Origin: Artemia franciscana
Lineage: Eukaryota; Arthropoda; Branchiopoda; Anostraca; Artemiidae
Reading direction: 5' to 3'
Assembly: GCF_032884065.1 (NCBI RefSeq)
Contig: NW_027062649.1
Span: 2,277,355-2,341,354 of the forward strand
Length of the DNA stretch: 64,000 nucleotides
A model generated the notes under the pieces. The model had not been told where the DNA came from, ran no database searches, and saw only the letters and a program-made list of their open reading frames with translations. Below are positions 56,579 through 64,000 of this stretch, one piece after another; the stretch's first letter is position 1; each line of letters starts with the position of its first letter. The position numbers and the translations under genes were made by a program.

Positions 56579-57132
56579 TTATTTAATTGTATAATAACAT
56601 GTATGAATTATATAATGTTGTAACAACAATCAAATTTAAAAACAATTAAAAGTACTGTATTTTTGTTTCACTTAAACAGAGGGCGTTATAGGCGTCACAC
56701 CCAGTAGCATATCAGACAATGTATTTTCAATAGTATATTAAGGTAGAATAATAATATCGCGTAATAATATGTATTTATAATATATGCTATAATAATAATT
56801 AAATTGAAAAATAATAGAAATGCCCTACTTTTATTCCACTCATGTGATATTAATATATTATTAATATAACATTGTCAAATATTAATCTGATGATGTATTG
56901 CTAACAATATACGCTAACGGTAATAGAATTGTATTGTTATACAATAACTTTTTTACATGATATATGATATAATATATATCACAATAATAATCAAATTCAC
57001 AGGACATTAAAAGTGTTGTACTTATTTTCAGCTTCAACAAAGGGTGTTACTTTTGTCGCACCCTGTATAATCCAGAAGGCCGATGATTCGGCATACATAT
57101 ATTTTAGAAAGTCATATTCATAGTGCATTTAC
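56579..57132. other. A+T-rich intron segment
   Basis: Diverged repeats of the pattern aataataat, then caaatt.aaa and agggcgtta, then cgcacc, appear about every 180 bases (56620-57065), suggesting an old tandem array. No coding signal. Confidence 0.45.
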
Positions 57133-57244
57133 CTGTATAGCTCCACTGTGCCTGGATTTTTTAGAGGTGGATCCCAGGAAATCTGTGCGGTTCCTGAACT
57201 GACAACTTGAACTTTTATGTTTGTTGGAGGCCCGGGTATACGAT
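57133..57244 (-). CDS. Ig/DB/FN3 membrane protein, first half of FN3 domain
   Basis: 112 nt, acceptor ttattattatag|AT and donor CTATACAG|gtaaat. It reads DRIPGPPTNIKVQVVSSGTA, then QISWDPPLKNPGTVELYR: the A-strand PGPP start and the ISWDPP Trp of a fibronectin type III domain. The Asp codon is split with the DB exon and the final Arg with the next exon. The exon and part of its upstream intron are tandemly duplicated; the copy at 57386-57492 has lost its donor. Confidence 0.9.
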
Positions 57245-57385
57245 CTATAATAATAAAATCTTTAATTATATGATGTCATATATCTTTATAATGTCATACA
57301 TTTTTATGCCGTCATATATCTTTATAATGTCATATACCTTTAGTACCATAATAGATGATTAAAAAGTGTTAATGAAACAATTTCC

Positions 57386-57492
57386 CGGCTCCACTGTGCC
57401 GGCATTTCGTAGAGGAGGATCCCAGGAAATCTGTTCGGTTCCTGAACTGACAACTTGAACTTTTTTGTTTGTTGGAGGACTGGTTATGCGAT
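57386..57492 (-). pseudogene. Duplicated FN3 exon without splice donor
   Basis: It reads DRITSPPTNKKVQVVSSGTE, then QISWDPPLRNAGTVE, matching the real exon with few changes and keeping an identical acceptor (ttattattatag|AT). The match stops just before the donor: CTATACAGgtaaat is replaced by CCGGGAAATTG, and a stop follows within about ten codons. The duplication covers about 247 bp (57139-57384 versus 57386-57631). It lies 5' of the real exon in gene direction. It could be a dead exon or, if retained, a truncating one. Confidence 0.75.
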
Positions 57493-58689
57493 CTATAATA
57501 ATAAAAAGCCTTAATTGCGTAATGCCATATCTTTATAATGTCAGATATTTTTATTCTGTCATATATCTTTATAATTACATATACCTTTAACACCATGTTA
57601 GATAATTCAATAGTGTTAATAAAACAATTTCTGTCGACACAAGCGCCAGTTTCCACACTTATAGGTTACCCGTGCTCTTTGATTTGTATAAGATCTTGAA
57701 AACAATGAGAGCACAACATAATTTTTCCTTTTTCCCTTTTTGTGTTGCGAGAGCAACACTTTGCTTTTGTTCTGGTCTTGTTTTTGTTTTTTTTTCCTAT
57801 GCCGCCGATCTCAGTTTATTCCTGGAAACCGGTAAGAGTCTTCTAACCTGTGTGGTTTTTACGGAAAGTGTGGACCTCAGGCCAGATTGATGAATATGAC
57901 ATTACATTTTGAAAAGCTCCGCAGAACTCTTGCCTGGGGCCAAAAAGGATGGTTTTTCCTTGTCCACGAGCCAGAGCCTATGGTGTGCGAAGTGAAGTGG
58001 AGTTATATAGCCTATGTCAGAGAGGAGTATCTGAAGTTGTGCAGCCAAGCTTTTGTTTCATCAAACCATGTTTCTGCTTTCGAGTAGAAATCTCCGTTCT
58101 AGCCGGCAAGCAGGCAGGCACCACTTTCAAATTGAAGATCAACTAAAATCTATAAGTGTTAAATATATGCGGCAGTTACCCGGCCCCACAGCAAATATAT
58201 CTTCTTTGAGTGATAAATAGAAAAATTTACAGAAGCAAAAATTTGGCATTTTCCCACGGGTCCGAAAGTGCTGCCATCTATTGTTTCTACCCATTTCTGT
58301 TCGTGATTTAAGCTGAGTTTATCATTCAGTTTTTTGGACTTGGGATTGCGGTAGAGAAATGGTATCAGATGTGCCTAATAAACTTTAAAAGTTCTTTCAT
58401 TGCTAAAGAAATTGGAGCTTATCCTTAGCTCCTTTCTAAGTGGTGACGTTAGAAAGTTGGCCTACAGCAAAAAAAATCAACTTTTGAACTAAGACAGATA
58501 GAATTATTTTTTTCGATGGCAATCGATAGCTCTTGATGAACTGATGAAAGTATATGACATCCATTTTTTGGTACAAAAATTCCTTCATGAGGTATACCAG
58601 TTTGAAGTTTCAAGGGGTTGACAACTTCAGTAGTAAGGTACACACTGAAACGAAATCTAGGCCGATACAAATTGTGAGACATATAGAGA

Positions 58690-59320
58690 GAGGACTTGTA
58701 AGCAACAGTCGGCTGTTAGGTAATAATCATCTTCGGCAATGAGGGGCTGGCAACTTTTGCTAGTTGGTGTATCTATTATTTGTTTCCAGTGTATTTGATG
58801 GTAAAACCAATATGGTTCCAGTAGTATGACATGTAGGGGACTCGTAGGTAATAATCTGCTGTTAGGCTACAGTTAACTTAAGCGATGAGGGGTTTGCAAC
58901 AATGCTAGTTGGTGTACCCATTTATTTGTTTCCGGTGAACTTGATGCCTATCACGGGAGAGGGACTTACAAGTAAAAATCGGTTCACTTTGAACGAGAAA
59001 CGGCTTTTAGCTCATAATCATCTTCGGCAATGAGGGTTTTGCCACTTTTGCTAGTTGGTGTACCTATTATTTGTTTCCGGCGTATTTGATGGTTAAACCA
59101 AATTGGTTCCAGTGGTAAGACATGTAGGGGACTTGTAAGTAATAATCGGCTATTGGGCTACAATCATCTTCAGCGATGAGGGGTTTGCAACTTTTGCTAG
59201 TTGGTGTACCCATTTATTTGTTTCCGATGAACTTGATGTCTATCACGGGAGAGGGACTTGTAAGTAAGAATTTGTTCACTTTGGGCTAGAAATTTGTGCA
59301 AATTGGTGCACACTGTATTT
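58690..59320. repeat. ~146 bp tandem array, four units as two dimers
   Basis: atgaggggtttgcaac, then ttgctagttggtgtacc recurs at 58739, 58885, 59030 and 59176, with spacings 146, 145 and 146. Alternate units are more alike (the 1st and 3rd share catcttcggcaatgagg; the 2nd and 4th share cccatttatttgtttccg and tatcacgggagaggga), so the higher-order period is ~291. Confidence 0.85.
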
Positions 59321-59344
59321 GATCTCTTTAAATCTGATAGAATT

Positions 59345-60000
59345 AAGTGTTTACGCAACGGGTACAAACGATAACGTAAAACAATGAGGTAGTTTCGTAA
59401 TAATTAGTGTCACCTATGGTATTTTAATCCTGAAAAGTCACGGATAGCTTTATAATACCAACTAGATTATATAAGATATTGTTCCAAGTTTTCATCTGTC
59501 ACGATGTCTACGATTGAAAAGGATAAAGTTCAACTGGCTCCAAAGTCAATTTAGTCCCTTTTTTCGATATTATTTTGTAGTTGTTGTTTTTTCAACGCTG
59601 AGGAATAGCTTTTGGTCATGTGATAACTAAGTGCGTTCTTGTTTGAACATACCGTTTTAAAAACTTCGATAGGCTGACAACTTCATCATTTAACCGATAG
59701 TGAAGAAACAAGCACAAACGAGAATGTAAAACAATGAGATAGTTTCGTAATAATTAATAGAATGTCATCTATGGTATTTTGATCCTGAAAAGTTAGGGAT
59801 AGCTTTATAATACCAACTAGATTATATAAGAAATTGTCCCGATTTTTCATCCGTCACGATGTCTACGATTGAAAAGGATAAAGTTCAACTGGCTGCAAAG
59901 TCAATTTAGTCCCTTCTTTCGATATTATTTTGTAGTTGTTGTTTTTTCAACGCTGAGGAATAGCCTTTCATCATGTGATTACTGATCGATAGCGAAGAAA
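59345..60000. repeat. ~355 bp tandem duplication
   Basis: cacgatgtctacgattgaaa, then aggataaagttcaactggct occurs at 59500 and 59855. The match extends from aaaacaatgag.tagtttcgt through ttgttgttttttcaacgctg and aggaatag. Some substitutions and a few indels separate the copies. Confidence 0.85.
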
Positions 60001-60010
60001 CAAAACCAAA

Positions 60011-60086
60011 GTGTTGCTCTCGCAACACTTTAGTCGGCGAAGCCGGACAAAGGTTGCCGCAACACTTCACGTTGTCCGGACAACGT
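60011..60086. repeat. Cluster of short G+C-rich hairpins
   Basis: Within 76 bases are three self-complementary units: gtgttgctctcgcaacac, tcggcgaagccgga and the perfect 18 bp palindrome acgttgtccggacaacgt (60069-60086). It overlaps the right inverted repeat of the 57742-60028 element. Confidence 0.7.
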
Positions 60087-60584
60087 AGGTCTAATTTAAA
60101 TTGTTTTGGTTTAAATTCATTCCCTTCAACACTGAAGACACCTTCTTATATATAGGCTTTATTTTCGACTGATTGTTTTTCTTCTTCTGTCTCTTATTAA
60201 TGACTACAGACCGGCAATATGGTCATTATAACAACCATTTCTTAATAAATGGCCTTTTTTCTATTTACTCAAATCCAAAGCTATGAATATAAATATGAAA
60301 ATACATTTTGATAATTGTACTGCAAAATATAATTATGTTGTACCCTATAGCCTTCATAGAGTTGAATAAAATCCCACCAAAGTTATATTTTCGGTATTTG
60401 GTGCTACAAATGGTTGTCCCATCAACTTAAGAAAAAACTAGGCTCGAGTGATATATCACTTTCAACAACAAAAAATTCATTTTCATCTAAATCCTAAAAA
60501 ATAATATACGTATAATAGTCAAAATACAATCTGTTTATTCTGAAAGACAACTACACCTTTAAAAGAAAGCCACACTTTGTTAAG

Positions 60585-61112
60585 CTGTTTGGTGATATTA
60601 TGTTTTGGTGTTTTGGTGACACTATGTTTTCGTGTTAACCTGTTAGCTGTTTGGTGACATTATGCTTTGGTGTTAAGCTGTTAGCTGTTTTGTGACAGTA
60701 TGTCTTGGTGACACTATGTTTTCGTGTTAACCTGTTAGCTGTTTGGTGACATTATGCTTTGGTGTTAAGCTGTTAGCTGTTTTGTGACAGTATGTCTTGG
60801 TGACATTATGTTTTCGTGTTAAGTTATTTGGTGACATTATACTTTGGTGTTAATCTGTTGGCTGTTTTGTGACAGTATGTCTTGGTGACATTATGTTTTC
60901 GTGTTAAGCTGTTAGCTGTTTGGTGACATTATGCTTTGGTGTTAAGCTGTTGACTGTTTTGTGACAGTATGTCTTTGTGACATTATGTTTTGGTGTTAAG
61001 CTGTTACCTGTTTGGTGACATTATGCTTTGGTGTTAAGCTGTTAGATGTTTTGTGACAGTATGTCTTGGTGACATTATGTTTTGGTGTTAAGCTGTTAGC
61101 TGTTTGGTGACA
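60585..61112. repeat. Minisatellite with 92 bp higher-order unit
   Basis: The unit is made of a 38 bp block (gttaacctgttagctgtttg, gtgacattatgctttggt), a second 38 bp block (gttaagctgttagctgtttt, gtgacagtatgtcttggt) and a 16 bp piece (gacactatgttttcgt). gttaacc starts at 60633 and 60725, 92 apart. About five and a half units are present, some shortened. Confidence 0.85.
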
Positions 61113-62763
61113 TTATTTTAAGCATATAATACAAAGGTGCTTGCAATTAAAAATTTTCCCAAAACTCCCAAGTTTTCCATATATTGAAAAACAGATATGG
61201 TTGTGCAAGTTTCCACTCAACCAATTGAAACAATTACATTTCATGATCACCGTCCCTGGTGCTTTGGCAATAGAAAAAAAAAACAAACAACTTATTCCAT
61301 TTCATTTAGGGTACAGCGATATACAGAATATCGATTATTTACATAGTATGTATGAACATACCATTTGAACTTTTATTTATAAACATAATATTATTGATTA
61401 TTATGTTTTTGTTTATAGCTGTTATTTATTCTTATTTAGTTATATTATTATTTTATAAAAATAACATTTATTATATAAAATTAACATTTATAACATTTAT
61501 AATACCAAAAATAACATAGTATTCGTTACTTATTTTTTATCTAATTCCATGAAAAACAAATAGTGTTTATTTCGGTCCCACCACAGTATAATACTTTTAA
61601 CTAAATTTTCCTGTTTGATTTGTTACTAGGTTAACGTTTTCCATCTATTTGAGCCATATCACGCTTGCAGTGATACATCACCTAGAAACTTCGTTACAGC
61701 GTGTTCACTAATTCAATCTGCTTTTCATAACTTGATTCTCATGAGAAATCAGAACTTTTCTGCAACTATTGGATTTAATTCCAAAACATTTCATGTTGGT
61801 TTAGTCAACTTTTTTAAGAAAAAAATTCAGGTGCTGGAATTCTAAATCTTATCGAGAGGAAGTTTTAATAGAACAAATTTTAGAAGTAAAACAGTTAAAA
61901 TACAAATGGAACTGAACAAAATAACGGGTAATAATTCTGATAAAAAAAAGAAAACGAACTCATATGTAATAGGGCTCTTTTGATTTTACAGCCCGTTAGT
62001 TTTTTTTTACAGGAAAATGGAGCTTTAAAAATGGAGAAAATTGCTTTAAAAAAATTGATGCTAGCAAGTGATTTGAACCCGAGACTCTCTAACGACTAGT
62101 CAGAGCTTTCACACAGACAATAGCACTTGATCTCTTTTTTATAGATTCCTAATGTAGCTTTTACTGTTCTATTGTTTTTATCATCATTTGAAAAAAAATA
62201 ACAAAGATTAACACAATGACTAAGCTAAAAAAGGGTGGGGGGGGGGGGCTAGGAGTGCACTTGTTCCAAAACCCAACATCCGTTGGGATGCAAATCATAC
62301 ATATATATTCCATGAAAGATAGACCAAATTATATTATTAAGATGGGGGAGGAAGGGGAGGCGGGGAGAAGGTAGAAACGGGCCATTGAAAAACCTACTTA
62401 AGCCTCTGTGTTTCTAAAGTCACAAAAAAGAAGAAAAAATAACAATTAAGACTAGTTTCTCTAAGTTTTTAATTCTTGACAGTCGTACTAGACAGTATAG
62501 GAATGAAAAAAATAATTGGAGTTGAAGATCAATTGTATGCCAGGCCAGAAAAAAAAGAGTTGGTTTGGCAGTTCCTAAGAAAAAGCATTGTATCGTAGGT
62601 TCAGACACATAAAACTGCATGTCCAATTAGAGGATTTAATTATGTCAACATTTTTAGACTTTTGACATGCTTTTGCCTTAATATACCTTGGACTTGGAGG
62701 GGGGAAAGACAGGTAAAAAGATGCATGTATTATATTTTTACTAAATGAATAGAAAGTACATAC
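61113..62763. other. Intron 2 of the Ig/FN3 gene, remaining part
   Basis: A+T-rich and non-coding. A tRNA-like B-box half (gggttcaaatc, minus strand) occurs near 62074-62084. A G run at 62236-62249 and a purine-rich stretch at 62343-62370 are the only other notable features. Confidence 0.5.
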
Positions 62764-63061
62764 CTCTTCCTTCATAAAAGCAAGAAACAATTGGCTGAGT
62801 GTAGGATAGGGCACATAGCTCCGTATCAGTAACTGCTTCCCCCCTGCACCAGTCTAAGCAGCGTCGAGGCACACCCCATTGACTGCAGCAACTCCTATGA
62901 TCAGAGCCATCAGCAGCACATCGCATAAGCTTATGAAAGTCGTTAATACAAGCAGGGTTGTCAATTACACTGTCTATGTCAAGGAAGAGTGTGCACGCAA
63001 CCATACATGAGGAAGAGATATTCTGATTGCGGCAACACTGAGCAACGTCAGTTACTGGGAC
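62764..63061 (-). CDS. Ig/DB/FN3 membrane protein, DB-module exon
   Basis: 298 nt, acceptor catttttag|GTC and donor GAAGAG|gtatgt. It encodes a cysteine-rich DB module (Pfam DB): QCCRNQNISSSCMVAC, then IDSVIDNPACINDFHKLMRC, AADGSDHRSCCSQWGVPRRC, LDWCRGE and SFCYEGR-like end (IVSCFYEGR). Twelve cysteines are spaced as in the family. DB modules are known from nematode and arthropod Ig/FN3 membrane proteins; their binding role is not well defined. Phase 0 at the start, one base carried over at the end. The open frame extends into the intron, but splice sites and domain limits fix the exon. Confidence 0.93.
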
Positions 63062-63789
63062 CTAAAAATGTCCGTCGATTATGTTACTACAATGTTCTTT
63101 CGTAGCTTACTACTAGTTTAAACCAATCAATTCCCAGTCACATTATTAATATTTTCACTAGTTTTTTTTCAGTTTTTTTTTGTTGGTGTGTTGATTCATT
63201 GGAAGTGCGACTTTTCCTTACTATTGCTTCTCTTCTAGGAAAATATCTGAATAAGCCAAGACGAGCCCCATGGTGGAAAAAACGCAAGAATTTATTTCTG
63301 GATGTAGGAGGGCACAAAAATGGATTAATTAAATTAAAATATAGAAAAATACTTTGCAGAAGCCTGAAAATTATGTTCAAGCCTGTATACACAGTATCTT
63401 AGAAGCAGAGCTTGGTAATCAACTAGTTTTATACCTATAATTTCCAAAAAAATGCGCAATTTAAAACAAGATTACTCTGAAAGCGTACTGATTTGAAGAT
63501 CAGATGTATAGCCACCTAAAAAGACCGCAAATGCCACAAGTTTAAACCGCTTGGAGCCAATGGTACAATATGGATCTAACAGTACTCTAAATTTCCTTTG
63601 TTCTAACCACCTGAAGTCAGTCCGTAACTGGAAAATATAACTGTAATATATAACTATAAATATAACTATATAAATAAAGTTCTGCATCTTATCAAATTTT
63701 TCCCCTATTCTCCCAATAAACTATAAAAAATGAAATTAGCACAACCTTTTCTGGAATCTAAAACTTTAATAAATAAAATGGCCACTTAC
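63062..63789. other. Intron between Ig and DB exons
   Basis: A 728-base intron. A plus-strand 67-codon frame at 63199-63402 is basic and not recognised. Nothing else seen. Confidence 0.55.
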
Positions 63790-63930
63790 TGCTTTATCAC
63801 GAAGCGTAAGTTTTGAGGCGTGTGCAAATGATCCAAAGGTATTAACTGCGTTACAGTAATAGACTTGCTCGTCTTCTTTAGAAACGTTGCTTATATATAA
63901 GCGGCTAGTGTACGGTGAATCTTCTATATC
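63790..63930 (-). CDS. Ig/DB/FN3 membrane protein, Ig-domain exon (most 5' in window)
   Basis: 141 nt, acceptor attttctttttag|GAT and donor AAAGCA|gtaagt, phase 0 at both ends. It reads SRLYISNVSKEDEQVYYCNA, then VNTFGSFAHASKLTL: the E-F-G strands of an immunoglobulin domain with the D-x-x-x-Y-x-C signature. The first half of this Ig domain, any further domains and the signal peptide must lie beyond position 64000. The gene in the window totals 1125 nt of joined coding sequence without a stop until 33492. Confidence 0.9.
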
Positions 63931-64000
63931 CTAAAAAGAAAATGACTAAAATAAATAAAATAATTCTATTTGATTCAGACATGCGCTAATTTGATGTGCT

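Larger units (their letters stand above)
57742..60028. mobile_element. 2.3 kb candidate element bounded by 30 bp inverted repeats
   Basis: 57742-57771 (gtgttgcgagagcaacactt plus tgcttttgtt) and the reverse complement of 59999-60028 agree at 29 of 30 bases. Each arm is also itself a hairpin (gtgttgc/gcaacac). The inside contains two tandem arrays (58690-59320 and 59345-60000) and no recognisable protein. Sequence outside the arms does not match. The layout resembles a non-autonomous element with subterminal inverted repeats; class and boundaries are not established. Confidence 0.5.

Overview
This is a repeat-rich, intron-rich animal nuclear window, A+T-rich with many homopolymer and (AT)n runs. 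The recognisable host genes are those of an arthropod-like animal. The dispersed repeat families remind me of brine shrimp (Artemia) DNA, but that is recollection and not proof. There are no bacterial features.

Two multi-exon host genes are supported, both on the minus strand. (1) An S-adenosylmethionine synthetase (methionine adenosyltransferase) gene starts at 15487. Exons 1-3 (15487-15391, 4588-4511, 1422-1187) join in frame into the N-terminal 137 residues, and the rest lies beyond position 1. (2) A single-pass membrane protein of the Ig / DB-module / fibronectin-III type enters from beyond position 64000. Its six exons in the window (63930-63790, 63061-62764, 57244-57133, 41353-41154, 39212-39031, 33683-33492) join in frame to give 374 residues: end of an Ig domain, DB module, FN3 domain, transmembrane helix, short tail and stop.

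Between and inside these genes lie mobile elements. A LINE of the I-like, RNase H-bearing group (ORF1 18587-19846, ORF2 19843-25317) is split by a nested 1.7 kb foldback element (about 22042-23763). That element contains a perfect 131 bp inverted repeat. A second LINE (ORF1 45376-46503, ORF2 46531-49914) has both frames intact and sits antisense in an intron of the Ig/FN3 gene. A 5'-truncated relative lies at about 38105-38640. There are also tRNA-derived SINE copies, several short inverted-repeat (MITE-like) families, a seven-copy 147 bp satellite that appears to derive from the SINE body, and other tandem arrays.

Layout: 1-15487 SAM synthetase and its introns; 15488-18500 upstream region with a small divergent ORF and a minisatellite; 18555-25440 LINE-1 with nested insert; 25441-33491 intergenic, with a duplicated ~560 bp segment and MITEs; 33492-63930 Ig/DB/FN3 gene, whose introns carry LINE-2, SINEs, the satellite, a 2.3 kb inverted-repeat-bounded tandem-repeat element and minisatellites. 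In that gene two exons have tandem duplicates that look decayed.
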